A stretch of 64,000 bases of DNA from JBEVOS01 sp964563395 (lineage in GTDB: Bacteria; Pseudomonadota; Alphaproteobacteria; Caulobacterales; Aquidulcibacteraceae), in contig CAZLWK010000008.1 in assembly GCA_964563395.1 (NCBI GenBank), positions 78,637-142,636 of the forward strand, in the 5' to 3' direction. Made by a program: the position numbers and the translations under genes. Every line of letters begins with the position of its first letter. Position 1 is the stretch's first letter. The notes under the pieces are model-generated. The model was given only the letters and a program-made list of their open reading frames with translations, did not search any database and had not been told where the DNA came from. Shown here in pieces: positions 42,950 to 51,550 of the stretch.

Positions 42950-44419
42950 TCAGCTCGCCTTCAAATCGGCCGGCGCCAATTCGTTGAGCACGCTTGGCAA
43001 GGCCTCGGGGAGGTCTTCCGCGATAAGCCCGGGCCCAAGCCGCGCCCCCACCTGGCCATGCAGCCAAGCGGCGGCCGCCGCGGCCTCGAAACCCGCCATG
43101 CCTTGCGCGAGGAGGCCGGCGATGAAGCCCGCCAGCACATCGCCCGAGCCTGCGGTGGCGAGAAAGGGCGAGCCGGCGGTGTTGACGATCGCGCGCCCAT
43201 CGGGCGCGGCCACGACCGTGTCGGGGCCCTTGAGCAACACCACCGCGCCGGCGCGCGCGGCGGCGCCGCGCGCCGCCTCGATCCGGTTCGGCGCATCGAG
43301 GGCGAGATCGGGAAAGAGCCTGCGGAACTCGCCGGGATGCGGCGTCAGCACGTCGCCGGCGCGCAGGCGCGTGAACAGCGCGGCGGGCGCATTCGCGAAC
43401 ACGCTCAGAGCGTCCGCGTCGAGCACCAGCGGCGCATCTTGTTCGAGAAGCGCGAGCGCGGCGGCGCGCGTGATCGCGGTGACGCCGGCCGCGGGGCCGA
43501 TGACGACGGCGCGCGCCTCACGCGCCGCGCGCGCGATATCCTGGGGCGAGTCCGCCACGCGCGTCATGATCGCGCTGACATGCGCCGCGACGATGGGCAG
43601 CGCGGTTGGCGTGCACACAAGCGTGACGAGCCCCGCGCCGACGCGCAGCGCGGCGCGCGCCGCCAAGCGCGCCGCGCCGGTGGCTTCGGGCGGCCCGCTC
43701 ACCACCATGCAATGGCCGCGCGCATGCTTGTGCGCGTCGCGCGCGGGCCAGGGCAAAGTCCAGAGCGCGGGATCGTTTTCAAATAGCGTCACGCGCTGCG
43801 CGGCGACGACATGCGCAGGCGCGCCGATATCGGCCACGATCACCTCGCCGCAGAGGGCGCGCGTATGCGCCAAAACATGCGCAGGTTTCTTGCGCACAAA
43901 GGTGACCGTCAGATCGGCGTGAAACGTCGGCCCATCCAAAGGCGCGCCTTCGCCGTGCACGCCGCTCGGAACGTCGATCGCGACCACGCGCGCCGCGGGC
44001 AAGGATGAAGCCAAGCGCGCGCAATCGCCCTCCAACGGCTTCGACAGGCCCGCGCCGAAGAGCGCATCGACGAAGAGCTCCGCCATGGGATTGTCTACGC
44101 CAAGCGCACACACCTCTCCCTTGAAGGCGCGCGCCGCATCGGCGGCGTCGCCGGTGAGCGCAGTTGGCGGCGCAAGCGTCTCAACCCAAACCGGCCAACC
44201 ATGATCTTCAAGCACGCGCGCGCATACCCAGCCGTCGCCGCCATTATTTCCCGGTCCGCACAGCACGGCCGTGGCGCGCGGCGAAAAGCGCGCCATGATC
44301 GCCTCGGCGACGGCGCGGCCGGCATTCTCCATCAAGGCGCGCGTTGAAACGCCCGCTTCCGCGCTCTGCGCATCGATCGCGCGCATTTGCGCGATGGTGA
44401 TGATTTCGCGTCCGCTCAT
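42950..44419 (-). CDS. nnr: Bifunctional NAD(P)H-hydrate epimerase / ADP-dependent dehydratase
   Basis: Nnr repairs damaged NADHX and NADPHX. The 489-residue protein has an N-terminal YjeF_N epimerase (ALMENAGRAVAEAIMARF, LCGPGNNGGDGWVCARVL, VAIDVPSGVHGEGAPL) and a C-terminal carbohydrate-kinase-like dehydratase (LTPHPGEFRRLFPD, VVLLKGPDTVVAAPDG, SPFLATAGSGDVLAGFIAGL). ATG 44419 overlaps the stop of the upstream phosphatase gene. In Alphaproteobacteria nnr often precedes glnB-glnA. Confidence 0.95.
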   Translation of the reverse strand: MSGREIITIAQMRAIDAQSAEAGVSTRALMENAGRAVAEAIMARFSPRATAVLCGPGNNGGDGWVCARVLEDHGWPVWVETLAPPTALTGDAADAARAFKGEVCALGVDNPMAELFVDALFGAGLSKPLEGDCARLASSLPAARVVAIDVPSGVHGEGAPLDGPTFHADLTVTFVRKKPAHVLAHTRALCGEVIVADIGAPAHVVAAQRVTLFENDPALWTLPWPARDAHKHARGHCMVVSGPPEATGAARLAARAALRVGAGLVTLVCTPTALPIVAAHVSAIMTRVADSPQDIARAAREARAVVIGPAAGVTAITRAAALALLEQDAPLVLDADALSVFANAPAALFTRLRAGDVLTPHPGEFRRLFPDLALDAPNRIEAARGAAARAGAVVLLKGPDTVVAAPDGRAIVNTAGSPFLATAGSGDVLAGFIAGLLAQGMAGFEAAAAAAWLHGQVGARLGPGLIAEDLPEALPSVLNELAPADLKAS

Positions 44420-44958
44420 AGCACCTGCGAGGCTGCGTCGCCGCCACGCGCGACGAGATGGAGACGCGCGCCGTCCGTGTCGATGACGGTGATGGAGCCA
44501 TTGGCGGGCGCGAACAAAGTCACCGCATCCTCGCCCAGACAGGCGCCGACGGCGACATTGATCGCCACGTAATGCGTGAAGATGGCGGCGTCCGTGTCTT
44601 GCCGCGCGAGCGTTTCGATCAAGGCGGCGCGCCAGCCCGCGTGCGAGGGCATATCCGACCAGCGCCCGCTCATCACGCCGCGCAGCCAAGCGCGGCGATC
44701 GGCGATTCCGGGCGGCGTCGGAACTTCGCGCACCGCTGGCTCCATCAGCGCCACGAGCCCGCTCTCCATTTCAAAGGCGGCCGCCGTTTCGCGGCAGCGC
44801 AAGAGGGGCGAGGTCAAGGCGCGCTTCGGCGCCAGCACGGCGAGCTTAGCCGCCGCTTCCGCCGCCTGTTGCGCGCCAAGCGCGGACAGGCCGGGATCGT
44901 CATGATCGCCCCAGCCCGCCGCCGCTTCCCCGTGCCGAACCAAATAAAGGCGCGCCAT
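44416..44958 (-). CDS. Histidine phosphatase family protein (SixA-like)
   Basis: The 180-residue protein belongs to the phosphoglycerate-mutase/SixA superfamily: catalytic RHG in LYLVRHGEAAAGWGD, LTSPLLRCRETAAAF, and the second His in AAIFTHYVAINVAVGACLG. The fold accepts phosphohistidine or small phosphoesters; the SixA-like size and the compact C-terminus do not settle the substrate. It is 38 bp downstream of the thiolase-like gene and overlaps nnr by 4 nt. Confidence 0.87.
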   Translation of the reverse strand: MARLYLVRHGEAAAGWGDHDDPGLSALGAQQAAEAAAKLAVLAPKRALTSPLLRCRETAAAFEMESGLVALMEPAVREVPTPPGIADRRAWLRGVMSGRWSDMPSHAGWRAALIETLARQDTDAAIFTHYVAINVAVGACLGEDAVTLFAPANGSITVIDTDGARLHLVARGGDAASQVL

Positions 44959-44997
44959 GTTCGCTCCGTGTGCAGAACCCGGAGCTTAGCGGCGCGC

Positions 44998-46524
44998 TCA
45001 ATGCGGCGTGAAGATATTCTTCTTGCCGCCCTCGGTGGAGATGACCGTGCCGCGACGGCCCACGCCCTCCCGGCCTTGCAGATCGCGCAGCAGCGCCTCG
45101 TCCTCCGGCGTGTTGGCGATAAAGCGGCGCCCCTGCGCGTCACGCCCGATGACGATCCCGGAGCGGATTTTGTCACGCGCATGAGTGACAGTGTAGGTTT
45201 CGATCACCGCCTCGCCCGCCGGTTCGGCGACGATGTCCGGGTGTGGGAAGGCGTCGACCTCCTTCTGATAGGATTTGGGATCCTTGCGCTTCCAGGCGCC
45301 TTCGGTGGGCGTCGTGGAATAGATGCCGAAGGCGTGCTTGGTGAGATACCAGCCGTTCCCGGTGACGAGGCCGAACGCGCCGGGCTTGGCGCGCAGAGTC
45401 TGCGCCATCTCCGCGATCGAGTGCATCACGTAATTGTTTCCCGGCCCCCCGAAATAGGGCAGCCCGCCCGTGACCGTCAGTCCGCGCGGATCATCCTCGG
45501 CGAGCCCGATTTCCGCGCACGCAATCTCAACGGCGACCGGAAAGCAGGAATAGATGTCGAAGAGGCTCATGTCCGCCGGCGTCTTGCCGGCCATAGCGAA
45601 CGCCTCGCGCGCGCACACCCGAATGGCGGGCGAGGAATGATAATCGGTGCGGTCGAGCACGTTCCAAAGTTCGGCCGCGTCCGCGCAGCCGTGCAGATAG
45701 AGGCGCTTGGCCTGCGGCACGCCGAGCGCATCGGCTTTCGCCGTTGAGCACACGATCACCGCGGCGGCCTGATCCACATTCATGATCGCGTTGAGATATT
45801 TCGGATAAGGATAGCCGATCATCCGATTGTTCGGTCCGTCGGCGATCAATTCCTCGGCGCTGCGTTCGATCGGAAACCAGGCGTTCGGATTGGCCGCGGC
45901 GACCTTCGTGAAGGGCGCGAACAACCGGCCAAGCGCCGCCTGATGCGCCTCAAGCGTGCGCCCGCGCTTGGCGCGCACGGCGTTCTCGAACATCGGATAG
46001 ACATTGACGGGCTGCGAAATCCCATGCGCGCGCTCCTGCGCGGTCGCGCCCGGGCGTCCATCGCCCCAGCGCTCTGGATCCTCACCCTCCTCCCGCCAGG
46101 CGGACAGATCGGCGCCCGCCTCCAGGAGCTTGCGCAGCGAGCCAAGAAATTCCGCGCCGCTGAGCAGCGCCATGTCGTGACGGCCCTCGGCGATTTCCTC
46201 GCAAGCGAAATTCACCAGCGCCTGGGGCGTGTTGCCGCCCATGTAGGTGTAGAGCGCGCGGCGCGGCTTGGCGCCCAGATCGGCCGCAAGCGCCGCCGGC
46301 GGGTTGGCCAAGCGTGGAAACTGCGTGCGCCCCGGCTCGGCGTCGATGGTGAAACCGACGACGGCCAGGAGATCGATCTCGGCGAGGGCGGCCGCGCCAA
46401 GACCCGCGTCCGCGCCGGCGAGGCGCGCGGCTTCCGCGATCATGCCGCGCGGCGTCGGCGCGGGACCCTTGCGCCACGTCCTTTGACCGACCCCAATCAA
46501 TACAGGCGTGCGCGGATCGACCAT
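44998..46524 (-). CDS. Thiolase-like protein (TLP1 type) with additional C-terminal domain
   Basis: This 508-residue protein starts PVLIGVGQRTWRKGPAPTP and has a thiolase fold, then a C-terminal extension (ETYTVTHARDKIRSGIVIGRD...LLRDLQGREGVGRRG) typical of type 1 thiolase-like proteins. At the position of the nucleophilic Cys of thiolases the sequence is YTYMGGNTPQALVNFA, and the second Cys region reads FGLVTGNGWYLTKHA, so both catalytic cysteines appear to be absent; GGPGNNYVMHS keeps a His. Thus thiolase activity is doubtful; CoA binding is plausible. ATG 46524. Confidence 0.82.
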   Translation of the reverse strand: MVDPRTPVLIGVGQRTWRKGPAPTPRGMIAEAARLAGADAGLGAAALAEIDLLAVVGFTIDAEPGRTQFPRLANPPAALAADLGAKPRRALYTYMGGNTPQALVNFACEEIAEGRHDMALLSGAEFLGSLRKLLEAGADLSAWREEGEDPERWGDGRPGATAQERAHGISQPVNVYPMFENAVRAKRGRTLEAHQAALGRLFAPFTKVAAANPNAWFPIERSAEELIADGPNNRMIGYPYPKYLNAIMNVDQAAAVIVCSTAKADALGVPQAKRLYLHGCADAAELWNVLDRTDYHSSPAIRVCAREAFAMAGKTPADMSLFDIYSCFPVAVEIACAEIGLAEDDPRGLTVTGGLPYFGGPGNNYVMHSIAEMAQTLRAKPGAFGLVTGNGWYLTKHAFGIYSTTPTEGAWKRKDPKSYQKEVDAFPHPDIVAEPAGEAVIETYTVTHARDKIRSGIVIGRDAQGRRFIANTPEDEALLRDLQGREGVGRRGTVISTEGGKKNIFTPH

Positions 46525-46783
46525 GCTGCGTCTCCTTGAAACTTCGGTGCGCCCATGTCCTCGCTTGCCCGCCGGGAAAGGCAAGAGGCGCCGCATGCTG
46601 CTTTTTTGAGCGGCGCCGCCCACGTTTTAGACGCTATCCTTCCGTCTCTCCCGTACCCGGCGTCGGGCGGGGCCAGCCGCGCTTGACGGGCGGGGTGCGA
46701 AGGCCGAAGCCGGGCCATCGACGGCGCAGCGCCACGCCTTTGGGGGGCTCCGCGGCGCGTCGAGTGGGAGAAAGGTCGCCCGG

Positions 46784-47122
46784 ATGAAGAAGATTGAAGC
46801 CATCATCAAGCCCTTCAAGCTCGACGAGGTGAAGGAGGCGCTGCAGGCGATCGGCCTTCAGGGGATGACCGTGATCGAAGCCAAGGGCTTCGGGCGCCAG
46901 AAGGGCCACACGGAGCTGTATCGCGGCGCCGAGTACGTCGTGGATTTCCTGCCCAAGCTGAAGCTCGAAGTGGTCGTCACCGACGATCAGGTCGAGGGCG
47001 CCCTGGAGGCCATCCAGAAGGCCGCCAAGACCGGCAAGATCGGCGACGGCAAGATTTTCGTCACCGATGTCGCCAACGTCATCCGCATCCGCACCGGCGA
47101 AGCCGGCGCAGCGGCGGTTTGA
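46784..47122 (+). CDS. glnB: Nitrogen regulatory protein P-II (GlnB)
   Basis: P-II senses 2-oxoglutarate, ATP/ADP and glutamine and controls GlnA adenylylation and NtrB. The 112-residue protein has IEAIIKPFKLDEVKEALQ, the T-loop GRQKGHTELYRGAEYVVDFLPK with the uridylylated Tyr51, and GKIGDGKIFVTDVANVIRIRTGE. A terminator-like hairpin sits between it and glnA, so a separate or attenuated glnA transcript is likely. Confidence 0.97.
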   Translation: MKKIEAIIKPFKLDEVKEALQAIGLQGMTVIEAKGFGRQKGHTELYRGAEYVVDFLPKLKLEVVVTDDQVEGALEAIQKAAKTGKIGDGKIFVTDVANVIRIRTGEAGAAAV

Positions 47123-47152
47123 TCGCTGCGACGATCGGGCTAGGAGTTTGCC

Positions 47153-47186
47153 CCTCCGCCCCCGGCTAAGGGGGGCGGAGGTTTTT
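47153..47186 (+). terminator. Hairpin terminator between glnB and glnA
   Basis: CCTCCGCCCC (47153-47162) pairs with GGGGCGGAGG (47172-47181) across a 9-nt loop, immediately followed by TTTTT. It lies inside the glnB-glnA intergenic region, so it should uncouple or attenuate glnA from glnB transcription. Confidence 0.82.
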
Positions 47187-47236
47187 CCGCGCAAGGCGCG
47201 CCCATTCTTCTTGAGTGTTCCTGGGGAGCTAAGAGC

Positions 47237-48646
47237 ATGTCCGCCACTGGCGATATTATGAAAATGATCAAGGACAAGGAGGTCCAGTTCGTGGACCTTC
47301 GCTTCAACGACATGCGCGGCAAGATGCAGCACGTGACGTTTGATGTGAGCCTGTTCGACGAGGATTTCTTCCAGGAAGGCACGATGTTCGACGGCTCGTC
47401 GATTGCCGGCTGGAAGGCGATCAATGAGAGCGACATGGTGATGCGCCCCGATCCGGCAGGCGCCCATATCGATCCGTTCTTTCAGCAGACGACGCTCGCG
47501 CTGTTCTGCGACATTCTCGAGCCCGGCACGCTTGCGCCTTATAATCGCTGCCCGCGCGGCATCTCCAAAAAGGCGGAAGCCTATGTGAAGAGCGGCGGCT
47601 TCGGCGATGTCGCCTATTTCGGTCCTGAAGCGGAATTCTTCGTGTTCGACGACGTGCGCTGGAGCACCGATCCCCACAATACGGGCTATTCCTTCGATTC
47701 AACGGAACTGCCGTTCAATACGGGCAAGGCCTATGAAGCGGGCAATCTCGGCCATCGTCCCGGCCCGAAGGGCGGCTATTTCCCTGTGCCGCCGATCGAC
47801 AGCCTGCAAGACATGCGCGGCGAGATGCTGTCGGTGATGAAGGAGATCGGCCTCGTCGTCGAAAAGCACCACCACGAAGTGGCGCCGGCGCAGCACGAAT
47901 TGGGTCTGAAGTTCGACACGCTGGTGCGCATGGCGGACTCGATGAACCTTTATAAGTACATCATCCACAACGTGGCGCAGTCCTACGGCAAGTCCGCCAC
48001 TTTCATGCCGAAGCCCTATTACAAGGATAACGGCTCGGGCATGCACGTGCACCAATCGATTTGGAAGGGCGGGCAGAACACGTTCGCAGGCGATCGCTAC
48101 GCCGATCTCTCCGAAACCTGCCTCTTCTATATCGGCGGCATCATCAAGCACGCCAAGGCGATCAACGCCTTCGCGAACTCGACGACGAATTCGTACAAGC
48201 GCCTTGTGCCCGGCTATGAAGCCCCGGTCCTGCTCGCCTATTCGGCGCGCAACCGCTCGGCCTCGTGCCGCATTCCGCACGGAACGAGCCCAAAGGCGAA
48301 GCGCGTGGAAGTGCGCTTCCCCGATCCGGCCGGCAACATGTACCTCACCTACACCGCCCTCCTCATGGCGGGCCTCGACGGCATCGAGAAGAAGATTCAT
48401 CCCGGCGATCCGTTGGACAAGAATCTCTACGATCTGCCCCCCGAGGAATTGAAGGACGTGCCGACCGTGTGCGGCAGCCTGGAAGAAGCGATCAATTCTC
48501 TCGATCGCGACCGCGACTTCCTCAAGAAGGGCGGCGTGATGGACGACGATTTCATCGACGCCTATCTCGATCTCAAGCGCGAGGAAAACGATCGCTTCCG
48601 GATGCACCCGCACCCGGTCGAGTTCGACATGTATTACAAGGCCTAG
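47237..48646 (+). CDS. glnA: Glutamine synthetase type I
   Basis: GlnA makes glutamine from glutamate and ammonia. The 469-residue protein has FDGSSIAGWKAINESDM, the metal Glu in FGPEAEFFVFDD, VEKHHHEVAPAQHELG, NGSGMHVHQSIWKGG, ARNRSASCRIP and the adenylylation Tyr in DKNLYDLPPEE, the features of GS-I-beta. ATG 47237 with GGGGAG upstream. The product is controlled by P-II (glnB) through adenylyltransferase. A strong terminator follows. Confidence 0.97.
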   Translation: MSATGDIMKMIKDKEVQFVDLRFNDMRGKMQHVTFDVSLFDEDFFQEGTMFDGSSIAGWKAINESDMVMRPDPAGAHIDPFFQQTTLALFCDILEPGTLAPYNRCPRGISKKAEAYVKSGGFGDVAYFGPEAEFFVFDDVRWSTDPHNTGYSFDSTELPFNTGKAYEAGNLGHRPGPKGGYFPVPPIDSLQDMRGEMLSVMKEIGLVVEKHHHEVAPAQHELGLKFDTLVRMADSMNLYKYIIHNVAQSYGKSATFMPKPYYKDNGSGMHVHQSIWKGGQNTFAGDRYADLSETCLFYIGGIIKHAKAINAFANSTTNSYKRLVPGYEAPVLLAYSARNRSASCRIPHGTSPKAKRVEVRFPDPAGNMYLTYTALLMAGLDGIEKKIHPGDPLDKNLYDLPPEELKDVPTVCGSLEEAINSLDRDRDFLKKGGVMDDDFIDAYLDLKREENDRFRMHPHPVEFDMYYKA

Positions 48647-48670
48647 GCCAAAAGCTTAGGCGAAGATCGG

Positions 48671-48702
48671 GGGCCGGAGCGAACGCTCCGGCCCTTTTCT
48701 TT
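48671..48702 (+). terminator. Intrinsic terminator of glnA
   Basis: GGGCCGGAG (48671-48679) pairs with CTCCGGCCC (48686-48694) and is followed by TTTTCTTT. It lies 25 nt after the glnA stop and before the convergent beta-barrel gene. Confidence 0.88.
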
Positions 48703-48722
48703 ATTCATTGAATTCTTCGCGC

Positions 48723-49274
48723 CTAGAATTTAGCGACAGCCGCGATCGTCCAAGCGTCGACGCCGTCATTGTCGGACGCAAGGCGCGTATATTCGCCGCG
48801 TACGCCAAAGCCGTCGGTGAACATCCATTGCGCGCCGACGCCAGCCGCTAAGCCGTCATCGTCTGCCCCGGTGCTGAAGCCGCCGACGCTGCCCTGCGCT
48901 TCTATGGAGACCCAGCCGACGCGGCCGAGGAGCTCGAATTGCGGCGACAGCGGCAAATAGCCGACAGCATAGACCCCGAACTGGTCGTCCAAATCGATAT
49001 CCACTGGCGTGCCGAGGAAGTCGGCCGTGTCGCCGTCAATGCCGAACGAGGCTTCGCCTTCGACGCCGAAATTCGGATTGAATTTGTAGCCGAGGCGCAC
49101 CGTCGCCCCGCCCACGTCGATCTCGTCGGCCGAAAATTGGGTGTAGCCGAGATTTGCGTACCAGTTTCTGTCCGCGCCGTAATTGGTGGTGGTGGTGTAG
49201 CTTTGCGCCGTCGCGACGGGCGCAAGGGCCAGCATGGAAAGGCCGCACGCAGCGGCCAAAAGCATTTTCTTCAT
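48723..49274 (-). CDS. Outer-membrane beta-barrel protein (OmpA-like/OmpX type)
   Basis: The 183-residue protein has a signal peptide (MKKMLLAAACGLSMLALAPVATA) and a series of alternating strands ending in the C-terminal Phe (DAWTIAAVAKF), the BAM signal: NWYANLGYTQFSA, GATVRLGYKFNPNFGVEGEASFGI, QFGVYAVGYLPLSPQFELLGRVGWVS, GVGAQWMFTDGFGVRGEYTRL. It fits an 8-stranded barrel of the surface antigen 2/outer membrane beta-barrel domain. Function unknown. GC-rich ATG 49274. Confidence 0.85.
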   Translation of the reverse strand: MKKMLLAAACGLSMLALAPVATAQSYTTTTNYGADRNWYANLGYTQFSADEIDVGGATVRLGYKFNPNFGVEGEASFGIDGDTADFLGTPVDIDLDDQFGVYAVGYLPLSPQFELLGRVGWVSIEAQGSVGGFSTGADDDGLAAGVGAQWMFTDGFGVRGEYTRLASDNDGVDAWTIAAVAKF

Positions 49275-49488
49275 CGTCCTACCTCGCAACGCCGCCCCCG
49301 CACACGGCCCGCCAACGCCAGGCGGCGAGGAAGGGTCCGCTCCATCGCTGCGCTCGAGCGCCCTCGCGCAGCATCCGGCCAGGCGGCGTTGCGGCGGCGC
49401 AACGCTTGGCCCCTGGGGCCTTAACGCGCTGGCAAGGATGACGGGCGTGCAGTTGCGCTTCGGCGCGAACCTCCCCTTATGGACCCCC

Positions 49489-51513
49489 ATGGCGCAGGCA
49501 AAGAAAAGCCAAGACCCGGCCCTTTGGGATGAGGGCCTTTTCGGCGGCCCCGGAGAACCCGGGAAGGCGGGCGGCTACACGGCCAAGGACATCGAGGTTC
49601 TGGAGGGCCTGGAGCCGGTGCGCCGGCGGCCCGGCATGTATATTGGCGGCGTCGATGAGCGCGCGCTGCACCACCTCTTCGCCGAGGTGCTCGACAATTC
49701 CATGGACGAGGCCGTCGCCGGTTTCGCCGACCGGATCGAGGTGGAGTTCCACGAGGATGGATCGCTCTCCGTGACCGATAATGGGCGCGGCATCCCGGTC
49801 GATCCGCATCCGAAATTTCCGAAGAAATCGGCGCTCGAAGTCATTCTGACGACGCTGCACGCAGGCGGAAAATTTTCCGACAAGGCGTATCAAACCTCGG
49901 GCGGCCTGCATGGCGTGGGCGTTTCGGTCGTGAACGCGCTCTCCGATCGGCTGGTTGTCCAGGTGGCGCGCGAGCGCAAACTTTACGAGCAGATTTATGC
50001 GCGCGGCGCGCCGCAAACGAAACTCAAAGAGATCGGCGCGGCGCACAACAAGCGCGGCACCACCGTCACCTTCCATCCCGATCCGGAGATTTTCGGCGCC
50101 CATGCCGCGTTCAAACCGGCGCGGCTTTTCCAGATGGCGCGCTCGAAAGCCTATCTGCACCGCGGCGTCGAAATCCGCTGGCGCTGCCATCCGTCCCGTC
50201 TGAAGGACGGCGATGCGACTCCCCAGGAAGCGACGATCAAGTTTCCGAACGGGCTCAAGGATTTTCTTGCGGAGCTGGTGAAGGAAAAGAAGGCGGTCGT
50301 CGCCGAGGCATTCGTTGGCAAGGTCGATCGCAATGGCGGTCATGGGCGCGTCGAATGGGCCGTGACCTGGGTGATGGACGGCTTCGGCGAGGCCGACGGC
50401 TTCCTGCGCTCCTATTGCAACACGATCCCGACGCCGGACGGCGGCGCGCACGAGGCGGGCCTGCGCGCGGCGCTCGCCAAGGGACTAAAAGCCTACGCCG
50501 AGCTTAAGGGCGACAAGAAAGCCGCGCTGATTTCGCCGGACGACGTGATGGGCACGGCGGCGGCCATCGTCTCGGTGTTCATTCGCGATCCGCAATTCGA
50601 AGGCCAAACCAAGGGCCGTCTTGTCACTACTGAAGCCACGCGCATCGTCGAACAGGCCGTGCGCGATCCGTTCGACCATTGGCTCGCCGCGAGCCCGGCT
50701 GAAGCGCAGCGCCTGATCGAATGGGCGGTGGGTCAAGCTGAGGACCGCATTCGCCGGCGTAAGGAAAAGGAAGTCTCGCGCCAGAGCGCGACGCGAAAAT
50801 TGCGCCTGCCCGGCAAGCTCGCCGATTGCACGCGCACCGACGCGGTGAACACGGAAATCTTCCTCGTTGAAGGCGACAGCGCCGGCGGTTCGGCCAAGCA
50901 GGCGCGCGATCGCGCGACGCAAGCCGTGCTGCCGCTGCGCGGAAAGATCTTGAACGTCGCGAGCGCGGCCGGCGAGAAGATGAACGCCAACGCCGAGCTC
51001 GCCGATTTGGCGCAGGCCTTGGGCTGCGGGCTGGGATCGAAGTTCAAGCTCGACGATCTGCGCTATGAGCGCGTCGTGATCATGACCGACGCCGACGTAG
51101 ACGGCGCGCACATCGCCTCGCTGCTCATCACCTTCTTCCATCGTCAGACGCCGGGGCTGATCCGCGCCGGGCGTCTCTATCTGGCGATGCCGCCGCTCTA
51201 TCGGCTTACCGCCGGCAAGGAGAGCGTTTGGGCGCGCGACGACGCGCACAAGGAGAGCTTGCTCGCCAGCAAGTTCAAAGGCCGCAAGGTCGAGATTTCG
51301 CGCTTCAAGGGTCTGGGCGAAATGATGCCGGCCGATCTGAAGATGACGACGATGGACCCCGCGACGCGCACGCTCGCGCGCGTGACGCTGCATGACGGTG
51401 AGGAAACCAGCGATTTCGACGGGCTCGTGGAAACGCTGATGGGCCGCAAGCCCGAGCTGCGGTTCCAATTCATCCAGGCCAACGCCCGCTTCGTGGAAGA
51501 AGTGGACGTCTAA
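49489..51513 (+). CDS. parE: DNA topoisomerase IV subunit B
   Basis: ParE is the ATPase/TOPRIM subunit of topoisomerase IV, which decatenates sister chromosomes. The 674-residue protein has the GHKL ATP site (EVLDNSMDEAVAG, DNGRGIPVDPHPKFP, SGGLHGVGVSVVNALS), and the TOPRIM motifs EGDSAGGSAKQARD and IMTDADVDGAHIASLL. Length is nearer ParE (about 660) than GyrB (about 800). ATG 49489 (MAQAKKSQDP) fits; an in-frame ATG at 49438 would add 17 residues. It is divergent from the beta-barrel gene. Confidence 0.95.
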   Translation: MAQAKKSQDPALWDEGLFGGPGEPGKAGGYTAKDIEVLEGLEPVRRRPGMYIGGVDERALHHLFAEVLDNSMDEAVAGFADRIEVEFHEDGSLSVTDNGRGIPVDPHPKFPKKSALEVILTTLHAGGKFSDKAYQTSGGLHGVGVSVVNALSDRLVVQVARERKLYEQIYARGAPQTKLKEIGAAHNKRGTTVTFHPDPEIFGAHAAFKPARLFQMARSKAYLHRGVEIRWRCHPSRLKDGDATPQEATIKFPNGLKDFLAELVKEKKAVVAEAFVGKVDRNGGHGRVEWAVTWVMDGFGEADGFLRSYCNTIPTPDGGAHEAGLRAALAKGLKAYAELKGDKKAALISPDDVMGTAAAIVSVFIRDPQFEGQTKGRLVTTEATRIVEQAVRDPFDHWLAASPAEAQRLIEWAVGQAEDRIRRRKEKEVSRQSATRKLRLPGKLADCTRTDAVNTEIFLVEGDSAGGSAKQARDRATQAVLPLRGKILNVASAAGEKMNANAELADLAQALGCGLGSKFKLDDLRYERVVIMTDADVDGAHIASLLITFFHRQTPGLIRAGRLYLAMPPLYRLTAGKESVWARDDAHKESLLASKFKGRKVEISRFKGLGEMMPADLKMTTMDPATRTLARVTLHDGEETSDFDGLVETLMGRKPELRFQFIQANARFVEEVDV

Positions 51514-51550
51514 GCTTCGCCGCGCCAAGCTTCAGCGAGCGGAGGAAACA

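Noticed and set aside
49489..51513. GyrB instead of ParE
   Set aside because: The length of 674 residues lacks the GyrB insertion, and the sequence around the TOPRIM region is of ParE type; still a search should confirm.
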